DNA from: Bacteroidaceae bacterium | GTDB lineage: Bacteria; Bacteroidota; Bacteroidia; Bacteroidales; Bacteroidaceae | Assembly: GCA_017546505.1 (NCBI GenBank) | Contig: JAFYWV010000054.1 | Coordinates: forward strand, 1 to 55,182 | Reading direction: 5' to 3' | DNA: 55,182 nt | Shown: one piece after another, positions 37,797 to 47,299 of the stretch | Layout: every line of letters starts with the position of its first letter | How positions within the stretch are numbered: position 1 is the first letter of the stretch | Program-made: the position numbers and the translations under genes | The notes under the pieces: model-generated | The model's database searches: none | Seen by the model: the letters and a program-made list of their open reading frames with translations, nothing else | Told to the model about the DNA's origin: nothing

Positions 37797-39398
37797 ATGG
37801 CAACATTAGATCTTACCAAGTATGGTATCACCGGTGCTGTGGAGATTCTTCACAACCCCTCTTATGAGCAGTTGTTCGCAGAGGAGACAAAGCCCGGTCT
37901 TGAGGGTTTTGAAGTAGGTCAGGTTACAGAGCTTGGCGCAGTAAACGTAATGACAGGTGTTTACACAGGTCGTTCTCCTAAGGACAAGTTCATCGTTAAG
38001 GATGCAACTTCAGAGAACACTGTATGGTGGACATCAGAGGAGTACAAGAACGACAACAAGCCTGTTACAACAGAGGCTTGGAACGTTTTGAAGGAGATTG
38101 CGACAAAGGAGCTCTCTAACAAGAAGTTGTTCGTTGTTGACGCATTCTGCGGTGCTAACCCTGCAACACGCTTGAAGGTTCGCTTCATTATGGAGGTTGC
38201 TTGGCAGGCTCACTTTGTAACAAATATGTTCATCCGTCCTACAGCCGAGGAACTTGAGGCATTCGGCGAGCCCGACTTCATTGTTTACAACGCTTCAAAG
38301 GCTGCTGTTGAGAACTACAAGGAGCTCGGCTTGAACTCAGAGACCGCAGTTGTATTCAACTTGACATCTAAGGAGCAGATCATCCTCAACACTTGGTATG
38401 GTGGTGAGATGAAGAAGGGTATGTTCTCAATGATGAACTACTACTTGCCACTCCAGGGCATCGCTTCAATGCACTGCTCGGCTAACACAAACGAGAAGGG
38501 CGAGACAGCCATCTTCTTCGGTTTGTCAGGTACAGGCAAGACTACTCTTTCAACCGATCCAAAGCGTATGCTTATCGGTGACGACGAGCACGGTTGGGAC
38601 GACGACTCAGTGTTCAACTTCGAGGGCGGTTGCTACGCAAAGGTTATCAACCTTGACAAGGAGAGCGAGCCCGATATCTTCAACGCCATCAAGCGCGACG
38701 CACTTCTCGAGAACGTGACTGTTGACGCAAACGGCAAAATCAATTTCGCCGACAAGAGCGTTACAGAGAACACTCGTGTATCTTACCCAATCAACCACAT
38801 CAACAACATCAAGCCAGGTTCAATGGCAGCTCCTGCAAAGAAGGTTATCTTCTTGTCAGCTGATGCTTTCGGTGTATTGCCTCCGGTTTCTATCCTGAAC
38901 CCAGAGCAGACTCAGTACTACTTCCTCAGCGGCTTCACCGCTAAGTTGGCAGGTACAGAGCGCGGTATCACAGAGCCTACTCCAACATTCTCGGCTTGCT
39001 TCGGTGCTGCATTCTTGAGCTTGCACCCAACAAAGTATGGCGAGGAGTTGGTTAAGAAGATGGAGAAGAACGGTGCTAAGGCCTACCTCGTTAACACAGG
39101 TTGGAACGGTACCGGCAAGCGTATCTCAATCAAGGACACACGTGGTATCATCGACGCTATCCTCGATGGCTCAATCGATACAGCTCCTACAAAGACTATT
39201 CCACACTTCGACTTTGTTGTTCCAACAGAGTTGCCAGGTGTTGACCCTGCAATCCTCGACCCACGCGACACATACGCTGACGCAGCTCAGTGGGAGGAGA
39301 AGGCACTTGACTTGGCTGGCCGTTTCATCAAGAACTTCACCAAGTACACAGGCAACGAGGCAGGTAAGGCTCTTGTTGCTGCAGGTCCAAAACTCTAA
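37797..39398 (+). CDS. pckA: Phosphoenolpyruvate carboxykinase (ATP)
   Basis: 533 aa. TGRSPKDKF is at 57-65, [11 protein letters not shown] at 242-252 (kinase-1a P-loop), LIGDDEHGW at 259-267 (kinase-2, metal-binding Asp), and [13 protein letters not shown] near 325 with the substrate Arg. It interconverts oxaloacetate plus ATP and phosphoenolpyruvate plus CO2. In gut Bacteroidales it mainly runs toward oxaloacetate, fixing CO2 for fumarate respiration and succinate or propionate formation. It has its own strong promoter and terminator. Codons are more uniform than in its neighbours (many GAG, AAG, AAC, GGT), consistent with high expression. Confidence 0.98.
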   Translation: MATLDLTKYGITGAVEILHNPSYEQLFAEETKPGLEGFEVGQVTELGAVNVMTGVYTGRSPKDKFIVKDATSENTVWWTSEEYKNDNKPVTTEAWNVLKEIATKELSNKKLFVVDAFCGANPATRLKVRFIMEVAWQAHFVTNMFIRPTAEELEAFGEPDFIVYNASKAAVENYKELGLNSETAVVFNLTSKEQIILNTWYGGEMKKGMFSMMNYYLPLQGIASMHCSANTNEKGETAIFFGLSGTGKTTLSTDPKRMLIGDDEHGWDDDSVFNFEGGCYAKVINLDKESEPDIFNAIKRDALLENVTVDANGKINFADKSVTENTRVSYPINHINNIKPGSMAAPAKKVIFLSADAFGVLPPVSILNPEQTQYYFLSGFTAKLAGTERGITEPTPTFSACFGAAFLSLHPTKYGEELVKKMEKNGAKAYLVNTGWNGTGKRISIKDTRGIIDAILDGSIDTAPTKTIPHFDFVVPTELPGVDPAILDPRDTYADAAQWEEKALDLAGRFIKNFTKYTGNEAGKALVAAGPKL

Positions 39399-39420
39399 TA
39401 AACGCTTAAGCCTAAATACG

Positions 39421-39452
39421 GCGTCTGCTCCGCAAGGGGCAGACGCTTTTTT
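39421..39452 (+). terminator. Terminator of pckA
   Basis: GCGTCTGC (39421-39428) pairs with GCAGACGC (39439-39446). The stem extends inward to a GCAA tetraloop and is followed by six T. A textbook intrinsic terminator 22 nt after the stop codon. Confidence 0.93.
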
Positions 39453-39455
39453 GTT

Positions 39456-39557
39456 TGTCTATCCGACAATCTTGCCTGTATACAAACCGACATCATTGAA
39501 AAAATTGAACAAGCCATCACCTTGATTAAACGAGCACAGCACAACTCTTCCTGTTAG
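39456..39557 (+). pseudogene. Possible C-terminal coding relic
   Basis: An open stretch without a start encodes LSDNLACIQTDIIEKIEQ followed by AITLIKRAQ and a stop at 39555. The amphipathic helix vaguely recalls C-terminal helices of type I restriction specificity subunits, but the match is only by eye. It directly follows the pckA terminator and has no start codon or ribosome site, so if real it is a leftover of a deleted gene. Confidence 0.2.
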
Positions 39558-39600
39558 CACACACAGCAAATAAGCATATAACATTCATACACAAATAAGC

Positions 39601-39620
39601 AAAAAGGGGTATGCCCCCTG
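39601..39620 (-). terminator. Weak terminator for a small minus-strand reading frame
   Basis: On the minus strand, GGGG-CATA-CCCC is followed by TTTTT. It lies about 30 nt downstream of the 42-codon frame at 39648-39776, which supports that frame being, or having been, transcribed. Confidence 0.4.
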
Positions 39621-39647
39621 AAAGGCGTAAGCCAGAAAGAACTACTT

Positions 39648-39776
39648 TTAAGCAGAAATGTAATCCGATACAGGCTTCATTCTATCCTTCAACACCGCAC
39701 GCATACTTTCAACAGCCTCATCAAATTTCATATCTTCATCACGATTAACCGTTTGCGTAATCGGCAATTTTGACAC
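39648..39776 (-). CDS. Small reading frame or gene remnant, 42 aa, unknown
   Basis: A minus-strand frame with a GTG start reads SKLPITQTVNRDEDMKFDEA, then VESMRAVLKDRMKPVSDYISA and a stop. The composition is protein-like (charged, helical, few rare residues). The frame is closed by a stop just before the GTG. An inner ATG would leave 27 residues. No Shine-Dalgarno or -7 box is evident. I do not recognise the family; the end of a regulator or antitoxin-like protein is one possibility. The rest of 39558-39911 shows no other gene. Confidence 0.35.
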   Translation of the reverse strand: MSKLPITQTVNRDEDMKFDEAVESMRAVLKDRMKPVSDYISA

Positions 39777-39911
39777 TTTTAAATATTATTGTATTTAATC
39801 AAAACCCTTGTATAATGAGCAATAATATTGTACTTTTATAGCCACAAACAGGTTCGCCGCAATCTCCGCGGAATTTTTTGAATGAGAGTATAATCCAAAA
39901 ACAACATAAAA

Positions 39912-40064
39912 ATGTCATTAATAAGAGTCCTTTTAGCAATTTTCTTTCCACCGCTCGCTGTCGTAGATAAAGGATGCGGCTCTTTCCTCATTATAGTGCT
40001 GCTCACCTGTTGCGGTTGGGTTCCGGGCGTCATCGGAGCATTAATCATTCTCAATAAGGACTGA
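39912..40064 (+). CDS. YqaE/Pmp3-family small membrane protein, 50 aa
   Basis: The 50-residue protein begins MSLIRVLLAIFFPPLAV and continues DKGCGSF, LIIVLLTCCGWVPGVIGALII, ending NKD. Two hydrophobic helices are separated by a short polar turn, with FFPPLAV and GxxPGVIGALI as the hallmarks of the UPF0057/Pmp3 (YqaE) family. Members are inner-membrane proteolipids linked to salt, cold or membrane-potential stress. The molecular role is not settled. Its stop codon lies only 5 nt before the methyltransferase ATG, so the two are probably co-translated. Confidence 0.9.
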   Translation: MSLIRVLLAIFFPPLAVVDKGCGSFLIIVLLTCCGWVPGVIGALIILNKD

Positions 40065-40069
40065 CAGTT

Positions 40070-41245
40070 ATGCTTGACAGCACAACCATAGAGTTCATTG
40101 CACAACACCGCAATGATGACGTGCGCACGCTAGCCTTGCAGGGCAAGCGCTACCCGAATGTGGACATACGCGAAGCTGTGGTACAGATTGAGGGGTGGCA
40201 ACAGGCACGCGAGAAACTGCCATCGTGGTCGGCAGTAGAGGGTATTATATACCCGCCCAAGATTTCTATGGAACAATGCTCTAGTGAACAGACGGCAAAG
40301 TATAAAAGTTCAATAGCTACGGGAGAACGTTTCGCCGACCTCACAGGCGGCTTCGGCATCGATTTCAGCTACATAGCACACGGTTTCAAAGAAGCGTTCT
40401 ACATCGAGCGCAACGCGAGATTGTGCGATATTGCCACAGCCAACTTTTCTCTCTTGGGACTCAATCACGCAAAGGTCATAAACGGCAACAGCGAAGAGCA
40501 GCTTGAACGCTTGCCGCAACTGGATTGGATATTCATAGACCCGGCACGCCGCGACGGCGACGGCCGCAAGGTTGTCGCACTGTCCGACTGCGAGCCCAAT
40601 GTTGTAGAAATGGAAGAGGCGCTTTTGGCAAAAGCTAATAGAGTGATGATCAAATGCTCTCCTATGCTTGACATCACACAAGCCTGCCGCCAATTGAAGA
40701 GTGTAGCATCAGTGCATATCATTGCCGTAAACAACGAATGCAAGGAATTACTTTTTACACTGCAACGTGACAAGAGCGAGAAGTGTCAGATACACTGCAT
40801 AGACATACGAAAAGATGGCACTCACGAATTTACATTCACACAAGACGAAGAGAGCCGCTCTGCCTCAACATTCAGCACCACCGTCGGTGAATACATCTAC
40901 GAGCCCAATGCCACCATTCAAAAAGCAGGATGCCACAACACACTATCACTGCGAATGGGGCTAAAGAAGCTCCACCCCAACAGCCAACTCTACACCGCCG
41001 GCACATACACCCCGGACTTTCCAGGGCGCACATTCAAAGTAGTTGAGGTAGCAGGTTTTTCAAAGACTGAAATAAAAAGAGTGCAGGCACTGCAAAAAGC
41101 AAACATCACAGTTCGCAATTTCCCCGAGAATGTACAGCAGCTGCGCAAACGCCTGAGACTTGCCGACGGCGGCGACCATTATATCTTCGCCACCACTTTA
41201 GCCGATGGAAACAAAGTACTTATAGTTTGCAAAAAGGAGAAGTAG
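40070..41245 (+). CDS. Class I SAM-dependent methyltransferase with THUMP-like C-terminus
   Basis: 391 aa. An N-terminal helical region (1-80) is followed by the Rossmann fold: FADLTGGFGIDF near 88-99 (motif I, SAM-binding), IERN at 112-115 (motif II acidic residue), and FIDPARRD at 155-162 (motif IV, related to the DPPY-type motif). The C-terminal third (about 280-391) resembles the THUMP-like domain attached to such enzymes in Bacteroidetes. Homologues are annotated as RNA or uncharacterised methyltransferases; the substrate is inferred to be RNA but unproven. It follows the Pmp3-like gene by 5 nt and ends at a bidirectional terminator. Confidence 0.85.
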   Translation: MLDSTTIEFIAQHRNDDVRTLALQGKRYPNVDIREAVVQIEGWQQAREKLPSWSAVEGIIYPPKISMEQCSSEQTAKYKSSIATGERFADLTGGFGIDFSYIAHGFKEAFYIERNARLCDIATANFSLLGLNHAKVINGNSEEQLERLPQLDWIFIDPARRDGDGRKVVALSDCEPNVVEMEEALLAKANRVMIKCSPMLDITQACRQLKSVASVHIIAVNNECKELLFTLQRDKSEKCQIHCIDIRKDGTHEFTFTQDEESRSASTFSTTVGEYIYEPNATIQKAGCHNTLSLRMGLKKLHPNSQLYTAGTYTPDFPGRTFKVVEVAGFSKTEIKRVQALQKANITVRNFPENVQQLRKRLRLADGGDHYIFATTLADGNKVLIVCKKEK

Positions 41246-41268
41246 TTTTCATTTCCACTTCTCCTTTT
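41232..41268. terminator. Bidirectional terminator between the methyltransferase and the S41 protease
   Basis: AAAAGGAGAAGT (41232-41243) and ACTTCTCCTTTT (41257-41268) form a 12-bp stem with A and T runs on the outside. It serves the plus-strand methyltransferase, whose last codons it overlaps, and the convergent protease gene. Confidence 0.88.
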
Positions 41269-41276
41269 GACTTGTA

Positions 41277-42863
41277 TCATTTCAGCATCAGTTTCTCAAA
41301 CTTCTTCTCGTTTATCAACTCATACGCCTTTTTGAATATATCACTGTTTTTGTTATATAGTTTCATAAACTGATTCATATCCCAAATGTCGCGTGCGACA
41401 AGCTGTTTCAACTGCAATTTGAGTTCAGGGAGCGAGCGCAGGAACTCCTCCTCGCCACCTTCAATCTTGACACTGTCATTGACACCCTGTTGTCTGAGCA
41501 TCCCGACAAAGGCATCGTCAACCTCGAAGCGTTTTTCATACTCCTCTATTGTGGGATACTCTGCCACAAGTTTATCGCGGTTCTCATCCACATAACGCAA
41601 CGATGCCTGTATTATACAACCCTTTGCAGCCAAAGCACGATGGTATTTAGTATAGCGGGCCGTATCCACGGGAACAAAGTAGTCGGGCATTATACCACCG
41701 CCGCCATACACAGGACGCCCCAGACGCAACGTATGGGTCTTCAGCGAATCAGGGAAATGAATACTGTCGGCACTTGTCATCTCACCTCTATTATAACGGT
41801 TCATAAGGTCATCCTCATACTTAACCGAGTCGTTATCGTAGGGTTTCTGTATGCAACGCCCCGTAGGGGTATAGTAACGGGCTATGGTCAAACGAATCAT
41901 TGAGCCACCGGGCAACTGGAATGGGCGCTGCACAAGCCCTTTGCCAAATGTGCGACGGCCCACAATGAGACCACGGTCCCAATCCTGCACGGCACCGGCA
42001 AGAATCTCTGATGCCGAAGCAGACGTCTCATCCACAATCACAACAAGGTTACCCTTGCGGAATTTCCCCTCACCCTGCGACAAATACTCGTAACGCGGAT
42101 TTTTCTTTCCTTCGGTGTACACCACCAGTTGCGACTCATCGATAAGTTCACCCAGGATACCCACAGCAGCCGTGAGATAGCCGCCACCATTGCCGCTCAG
42201 GTCGAGAATGAGGTTTTTCATTCCAAGACCTTTCAACGAATCCAGTTTTGTCACAAACTCACCGTGAGTCTTTGCACCGAAAGCATTGATACGTATATAT
42301 CCGTTCTTTTTATCAATCATATACGCAACATCAACACTCTGGGTACTTATATCGTCCCTCACAAGACTGAAATGAAGTTTGCGGTCTATTCCACGGCGCA
42401 CGACATCAACCTCCACTGTCGTACCCTTCTCGCCGCGCAGACGTGTCATAATGTCACCACGTTCCATTTTCACTCCGGCAATTGCAGTATCATTGACTGC
42501 AACAATTCTGTCACCGGGCAATATACCGGCACGCTCCGAAGGGCCATTGATGGTAGTCTGGATTACATAAAGAGTATCAGAGACAATATTGAACTGTATT
42601 CCAATGCCACCGAAACTGCCTTGCATCTGCTCCAACAAAGATTTTGTCTCCTTTGCATTAGTATATGTAGAGTGAGGGTCGAGAGCCTTGAGCATAGCCT
42701 TTATACCCTCCTCCGTTATCTTTTCACTATCGGCATCATCGACATAGAAATTGTCAATAATATTTCCGGTATACATAAGTTTCATTATATGCTCCGGTAT
42801 CTGCTGTCCCTTTACTGAAAGGGAAAACAAAAGAACTGTTGCAAACAGGAATATCTTTCTCAT
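41277..42863 (-). CDS. S41-family C-terminal processing peptidase
   Basis: 528 aa. Signal peptide LFATVLLFSLSVKGQ. The N-terminal helical region is followed by a PDZ domain (GGIGIQFNIVSDTLYVIQ to RAGILPGDRIVAVND, about 85-165) and the S41 core. Ser283 in SASASE, Lys308 in FGKGLVQ and Gln312 match the catalytic Ser-Lys-Gln set of CtpB. DLSGNGGGYL near 221 forms the oxyanion strand. It should cleave periplasmic proteins near exposed C-termini. Last gene of a four-gene minus-strand series after coaD (21-nt gap). Confidence 0.94.
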   Translation of the reverse strand: MRKIFLFATVLLFSLSVKGQQIPEHIMKLMYTGNIIDNFYVDDADSEKITEEGIKAMLKALDPHSTYTNAKETKSLLEQMQGSFGGIGIQFNIVSDTLYVIQTTINGPSERAGILPGDRIVAVNDTAIAGVKMERGDIMTRLRGEKGTTVEVDVVRRGIDRKLHFSLVRDDISTQSVDVAYMIDKKNGYIRINAFGAKTHGEFVTKLDSLKGLGMKNLILDLSGNGGGYLTAAVGILGELIDESQLVVYTEGKKNPRYEYLSQGEGKFRKGNLVVIVDETSASASEILAGAVQDWDRGLIVGRRTFGKGLVQRPFQLPGGSMIRLTIARYYTPTGRCIQKPYDNDSVKYEDDLMNRYNRGEMTSADSIHFPDSLKTHTLRLGRPVYGGGGIMPDYFVPVDTARYTKYHRALAAKGCIIQASLRYVDENRDKLVAEYPTIEEYEKRFEVDDAFVGMLRQQGVNDSVKIEGGEEEFLRSLPELKLQLKQLVARDIWDMNQFMKLYNKNSDIFKKAYELINEKKFEKLMLK

Positions 42864-42884
42864 AAATAATCTGATTTAAAAAGT

Positions 42885-43337
42885 TTATTTGCCGGGCAAT
42901 AACCCTGACACATCCTTGCCATAGCGCACGAGTTCACGCACCACACTGCTGCTCACCGACGAATAACCAGGCTCACTAACCAGCAACACAGTGTCAATGC
43001 CACCCAATTGCTTGTTAATATCGGCCAGTTCACGTTCATACTCAAAATCCTTGATATTACGCACCCCCCGAAGCAGTACATCTGCACCCACTTCACGTGC
43101 AAAATCCATTGTCAGGCCACTGTATGAGCAAACCTCGACACGGCTGTCACCATCATAATAACCGGCAATTGCCGCCACACGTTCATCGACTGTGGCACAA
43201 CCTCCTTTTTCACTGTTGCATCCAACAGCAATGACCACTTTGTCAAACATCAGCAAAGCACGTTCAACAAGCGAATGATGGCCTATGGTAAAAGGGTCGA
43301 ACGACCCTGCAAAAAGTGCTGTATGTGGCATATTCAT
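42885..43337 (-). CDS. coaD: Phosphopantetheine adenylyltransferase
   Basis: 150 aa. [16 protein letters not shown] contains the nucleotidyltransferase TxGH motif (T17-H20). [14 protein letters not shown] and [12 protein letters not shown] are the substrate-binding and C-terminal signatures. It joins ATP and 4'-phosphopantetheine to give dephospho-CoA, the fourth step of CoA synthesis. Its first ATG overlaps the parE stop codon (ATGA), indicating translational coupling; a second Met at residue 3 is an alternative. Confidence 0.97.
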   Translation of the reverse strand: MNMPHTALFAGSFDPFTIGHHSLVERALLMFDKVVIAVGCNSEKGGCATVDERVAAIAGYYDGDSRVEVCSYSGLTMDFAREVGADVLLRGVRNIKDFEYERELADINKQLGGIDTVLLVSEPGYSSVSSSVVRELVRYGKDVSGLLPGK

Positions 43338-45295
43338 CTGTTTTCCTCGTCGGCCTTATCCTCCTCGACAACAAGATTGTCAATGATGAAGTTCTGACGT
43401 TCCATTGTATTCTTGCCCATATAATAGGCAAGCAAATCCTCAACTTTATCATCCTTGTGAAGTTCCACACGCTCCAGACGCATATCCGGACCAATGAAAT
43501 TGCGGAATTCATCGGGCGAAATCTCTCCAAGACCTTTAAATCGTGTAATCTCGGGATTAGGCGACAATTTCTCTATCGCAGCCAGACGCTCCTCGTCACT
43601 GTAACAATATATCGTTTCAAAGTCACCTTTCTGCTCTTTGCGTTCCTCGGCGCCTTTCTTGCCACGCGGCAATTTGCGTTTGTTGCGCACCCTAAACAGT
43701 GGAGTCTGCAGTATATACACGTGGCCTTTCTTTATCAATTCGGGGAAGAACTGCAAAAAGAATGTTATCATCAGCAAACGGATGTGCATACCATCGACAT
43801 CTGCATCAGTAGCCACAATCACTTTATTGTAACGCAAACCTTCCAAACCATCCTCGATATTCAAGGCTGCCTGCAAAAGGTTAAACTCCTCGTTCTGATA
43901 TACCACAGCACGGCTCAACCCGAAACAGTTCAGCGGTTTTCCACGCAGGCTGAACACAGCCTGGGTATTTGCATCGCGGCTCTTGGTGATTGAACCGCTG
44001 GCCGAATCTCCCTCGGTTATAAAGATGCAGCTCTCGTCTATACGGTCGCCCTTGCTATCATTGTAGTGTATGCGGCAGTCGCGCAGTTTGCGATTGTGAA
44101 GATTAACCTTCTTGGCCTTCTCGCGCACCTGTTTGGTGAGACCGGCAAGTTCCTTGCGCTCCTTCTCCGATGCGGTAATCTTTGAGAGGATTACGTCGCT
44201 GATTTCGGGATTCTTATGAAGGAAGTTGTCAAGTTCTTCTTTGATAAAGTCACCAATAAATTTCTTCACGCTCATACTGCCCGGGTCGGGAGCAATGGTT
44301 GTAGAGCCCAGTTTCACCTTTGTCTGACTCTCAAACACCGGCTCTTGAATGTTTATTGCTATCGCAGCAACAATACCGTTGCGAATGTCGCAATACTCAA
44401 AATTCTTGGCCGAGAAGAAATCGTGGATTGTAAGCGCAACAAGTTCCTTGAAAGCACTCTGATGCGTTCCACCCTGCGATGTGTGCTGACCATTGACAAA
44501 GGAGTAGTACTCCTCGCCATACTGGTGATGGGCGTGAGTGAATGCCACCTCAATATCAGCGCCCTTAAGATGGATTATCGGGTAGAGCGCTTCGGCAGTC
44601 ATCCTGTCACCCAACAAATCAACAAGGCCATTGCGTGAAAGTATGCGCTTACCGTTAAACATAATGGCAAGGCCTGTGTTCAGGTAGGTATAATTGCGCA
44701 GAAGAGTTTCAATGTATGCCGGACGATACTCAAAATTACGATACAAAGAGTTGTCGGGAGTAAACGAGATGTAGGTACCGTTCTCGTCGTTTGTCTTTTC
44801 AGTAGTGTCACTCACCAGAATACCTTTCTCGAACTTGGCAATGCGCACGACGCCCTCGCGGTAGCTGCGCACCTCGAAATGGGTACTGGTTGCGTTCACA
44901 GCCTTGAGACCGACGCCGTTAAGACCTACCGACTTTTGAAAAACCTTGTCGTCATACTTTGCTCCGGTATTCAGTTTGCTCACCGCCTGTATCATCATTC
45001 CCTGTGGAATACCACGACCATAATCACGCACTACGACAGAGTGATTCTCTATCACATCAATCTCTATGCGCTTGCCAAAGCCCATCTTGAACTCGTCGAT
45101 ACAGTTGTCCACAACCTCCTTGAGCAACACATATATACCATCATCGCTCTGCGAGCCGTCGCCCAACTTACCGATGTACATACCCGGACGCAGACGAATG
45201 TGCTCCACATCACTCAAATGACGGATAGAGTCGTCACCATAATCGGCAGCACTTACTTTGTTCTCGTTAAACTCCAAATCTTTTTCTTCGGACAT
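43334..45295 (-). CDS. parE: DNA topoisomerase IV subunit B
   Basis: 653 aa. The GHKL ATPase is seen in EVVDNCIDE (60-68), DYGRGIP (91-97) and [14 protein letters not shown] (124-137). The transducer is followed by the TOPRIM domain with EGDSAS at 428-433 and [10 protein letters not shown] near 496. It lacks the large insert that many gyrase B subunits carry, and the [14 protein letters not shown] start is typical of Bacteroidetes ParE. With ParC it decatenates daughter chromosomes. parC is not in the window. It lies 12 nt after the acyltransferase-like gene and overlaps coaD. Confidence 0.93.
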   Translation of the reverse strand: MSEEKDLEFNENKVSAADYGDDSIRHLSDVEHIRLRPGMYIGKLGDGSQSDDGIYVLLKEVVDNCIDEFKMGFGKRIEIDVIENHSVVVRDYGRGIPQGMMIQAVSKLNTGAKYDDKVFQKSVGLNGVGLKAVNATSTHFEVRSYREGVVRIAKFEKGILVSDTTEKTNDENGTYISFTPDNSLYRNFEYRPAYIETLLRNYTYLNTGLAIMFNGKRILSRNGLVDLLGDRMTAEALYPIIHLKGADIEVAFTHAHHQYGEEYYSFVNGQHTSQGGTHQSAFKELVALTIHDFFSAKNFEYCDIRNGIVAAIAINIQEPVFESQTKVKLGSTTIAPDPGSMSVKKFIGDFIKEELDNFLHKNPEISDVILSKITASEKERKELAGLTKQVREKAKKVNLHNRKLRDCRIHYNDSKGDRIDESCIFITEGDSASGSITKSRDANTQAVFSLRGKPLNCFGLSRAVVYQNEEFNLLQAALNIEDGLEGLRYNKVIVATDADVDGMHIRLLMITFFLQFFPELIKKGHVYILQTPLFRVRNKRKLPRGKKGAEERKEQKGDFETIYCYSDEERLAAIEKLSPNPEITRFKGLGEISPDEFRNFIGPDMRLERVELHKDDKVEDLLAYYMGKNTMERQNFIIDNLVVEEDKADEENR

Positions 45296-45307
45296 ATTTT
45301 TATTCTT

Positions 45308-46438
45308 TTATAGCTCTTTCCTGAATGCGCGGCGGCGTTTGTGTTGTTCCTTCTCAAAATCGTTCCAAAGGTTCTGTATATTCTTGTTATCCTCAAGTTC
45401 GGGATTGCTCTCAATTTCAACAACCCCCATATCAATGTAATGCTCGATGAGTTCATTGAAGACCAACGCAAATACACCCTTGCTCTGATACTCGGGTTTC
45501 ACTGCTGCGAGCAAGAAGTCGAGCCTTTTGGGCGGCTTTATGAATAGAGCCTTAAGTATATGCCACCAACCGAACGGGAACAGAGAGCCTTTTGCTTTGC
45601 GCAATGCCTCGGCAAGCGAGTATATGCTTACACCAAGCGCCACAAGATTATCATCCTTGTCAACCACCAACGAAAGCAGACGTAAATCAACAAAAGGCAA
45701 ATACATCTTCACATACTGTTGAATCTGCTTTTGGTCCAATGGTGAGTAACCGTACAACTCGGCATAGCACTCGTTACACAACTCAAAAACAGCCTTGCCA
45801 TATCTATTTGCCAGTTCCGAACGCGACTTTGCCTTAACAAGACGCAATCCGTTTTTTTTCTCCACGATAGCCGCAACACGCTCGGCCTTGGACCACTTTT
45901 CACCAGGCACTTTGAACAGATATTCAACCCAATCGGTATCCTTGACAAAGCCCAAACGTTCAAGATGCCTTGGATAATAAGGATGATTATATATTGTAGC
46001 CATTGTACTCAAACGGTCAAACCCCTCAATGAGCATACCTTCGGGGTCAAGGTCGGTAAACCCCAACGGCCCCTGCAGTTCTGTCATTCCGTGCTCGCGT
46101 GCCCAAGCCTCGGCCGTAGAGAAAAGTGCATCCACCACCTCGTTGTCATCTATAAAATCGACCCACCCGAAGCGCGCCGCCCTACGACCCCACTTTTCAT
46201 TAGCCCGAGGGTTTATTATCACAGCTATGCGACCTACAATTTCACCATCTCTACAGGCAAGGAAGTAATCTGCATTGCAAAAATCAAATGCTGCATTACG
46301 GTCCTTGCGCAAAGTACCCATCTCATCCTCAAAGAGTGCAGGAACATAGTATGGATTATCCTTGTACAACTCATAGCTGAAACGTACAAAGCGCTTCAGT
46401 TGCTTGACAGTTGTCACTTTTATTACTTCTACAGCCAT
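45308..46438 (-). CDS. GNAT-like N-acyltransferase, function unknown
   Basis: 376 aa from the ATG at 46438; the frame extension starts with TTG. The N-terminal half has YELYKDNPYYVPALFEDE, CRDGEIVGRIAVIIN (a GNAT-like beta hairpin) and WVDFIDD. The middle GPLGFTDLDPEGMLIEGFD and the C-terminal AAVKPEYQSKGVFALVFNELIEHYI, an acetyl-CoA-binding-like segment, support an acyltransferase fold. These proteins are common in Bacteroidetes and usually annotated only as N-acetyltransferase or hypothetical. The substrate is unknown. The C-terminus is strongly basic (KRRRAFRKEL). It heads the operon with parE, coaD and the S41 protease. Confidence 0.75.
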   Translation of the reverse strand: MAVEVIKVTTVKQLKRFVRFSYELYKDNPYYVPALFEDEMGTLRKDRNAAFDFCNADYFLACRDGEIVGRIAVIINPRANEKWGRRAARFGWVDFIDDNEVVDALFSTAEAWAREHGMTELQGPLGFTDLDPEGMLIEGFDRLSTMATIYNHPYYPRHLERLGFVKDTDWVEYLFKVPGEKWSKAERVAAIVEKKNGLRLVKAKSRSELANRYGKAVFELCNECYAELYGYSPLDQKQIQQYVKMYLPFVDLRLLSLVVDKDDNLVALGVSIYSLAEALRKAKGSLFPFGWWHILKALFIKPPKRLDFLLAAVKPEYQSKGVFALVFNELIEHYIDMGVVEIESNPELEDNKNIQNLWNDFEKEQHKRRRAFRKEL

Positions 46439-46484
46439 TTTGTGCAAAATGTTAGGAACATTGTGTAAAAATACGATTTTATTC

Positions 46485-46492
46485 CGAATTTA
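46485..46492 (-). promoter_or_regulatory. Possible -7 box of the acyltransferase-parE-coaD-S41 operon
   Basis: Minus-strand TAAATTCG fits TAnnTTCG about 47 nt before the ATG. CTTG at 46514-46517 could serve as -33 with 21-nt spacing. Fair but not strong. Confidence 0.4.
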
Positions 46493-46610
46493 GCAAATTT
46501 AATGCCACTGTTGCAAGAGCGCAAAAGATTGTATCACATTGACATCATCGAACGCTCTGCGGACACAAGACAGAGACACACAACAAATTTGCTTTTGCAG
46601 TTTGTCCGAT

Positions 46611-46643
46611 AAAAAAGCAGCAGCAACGTTTACACATTGCTGC
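46611..46643 (-). terminator. Terminator of the Spy-like gene
   Basis: GCAGCAA (46620-46626) pairs with TTGCTGC (46637-46643). On the minus strand the stem is followed, after CTGC, by a T run. It lies about 20 nt after the stop codon. Confidence 0.75.
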
Positions 46644-46664
46644 CGTATAATAAAGGGTCATATA

Positions 46665-47156
46665 TCACTGCATCTCCTCGCCACGCGGTGCACCACCGGG
46701 CCTGACACCCGGACGGCCGCCACGGCCTTGACGCATTCTATTGCGTCGCTCCTCCTGATACTTCAGATACTTTTCAAACTGCTCAGCTGTCAGAATCTGC
46801 TTCATTTGCTCATTACGCACCTCTTCTCGCTGATCACGCAACTCTGCCATCGCCTTCATCTGCTCCTGAGACGGCTGGACACGCTCTGGTTTCTTACCCT
46901 CGGCACGCATTTTCTCGGCTCGCTCACGACGGGCATTGATACTGTCCTGCATTGTGAGCGCATCGGCATAATTAATCAAGAACACCGCCTGCAACTGAAC
47001 ACTGTCAAGCTGCAAAGCCTGATGCAGACGCTCGGTCTGGCGCTGTGCCATCTCCTCGGGATTAAACTGACGTGGCGGATGCTGACGATGCCGGTGCTGT
47101 GCGAATGTCACTGTTGCAAACATAGCAACAACAATAAAAAATAAAATCCTTTTCAT
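46665..47156 (-). CDS. Spy/LTxxQ-like periplasmic protein
   Basis: 163 aa from the ATG at 47156; the longer frame adds 21 residues without a signal and is rejected. Signal peptide ILFFIVVAMFATVTFAQ. The mature protein is mostly charged helix with many Gln, Arg and Glu. It contains QTERLHQALQLDSVQ and ILTAEQFEKYLKYQ, which fits the LTxxQ repeat of Spy/CpxP-type periplasmic proteins. The C-terminus is Arg-, Gly- and Pro-rich (RGGRPGVRPGG). Similar Bacteroidetes proteins are often called DUF4890 family. A chaperone or stress-sensing role is likely by analogy only. It stands alone between two terminators. Confidence 0.75.
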   Translation of the reverse strand: MKRILFFIVVAMFATVTFAQHRHRQHPPRQFNPEEMAQRQTERLHQALQLDSVQLQAVFLINYADALTMQDSINARRERAEKMRAEGKKPERVQPSQEQMKAMAELRDQREEVRNEQMKQILTAEQFEKYLKYQEERRNRMRQGRGGRPGVRPGGAPRGEEMQ

Positions 47157-47186
47157 AATTACTTTTTTTATTCTTCTTTGATAATA

Positions 47187-47210
47187 CGGCCTCCGCCAAA
47201 GCAGAGGCCG
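47187..47210 (-). terminator. Terminator-like hairpin after lolD
   Basis: CGGCCTC (47187-47193) and GAGGCCG (47204-47210) form a GC-rich stem, extended by outer TA pairs. It follows lolD by about 90 nt on the minus strand and precedes the Spy-like gene. The T run is weak. Confidence 0.5.
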
Positions 47211-47299
47211 TAAAGACAAACATTGAAAAACAATGGAAACTCCATCATTTGTTTATTTGACAGCAGAACACTTGCAATGTAAAATACAACACTCTTGTT

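Noticed and set aside
46539-47144. 201-codon plus-strand frame with leucine-rich helices
   Set aside because: Antisense to the Spy-like gene, whose signal peptide, LTxxQ motif and terminator are convincing.
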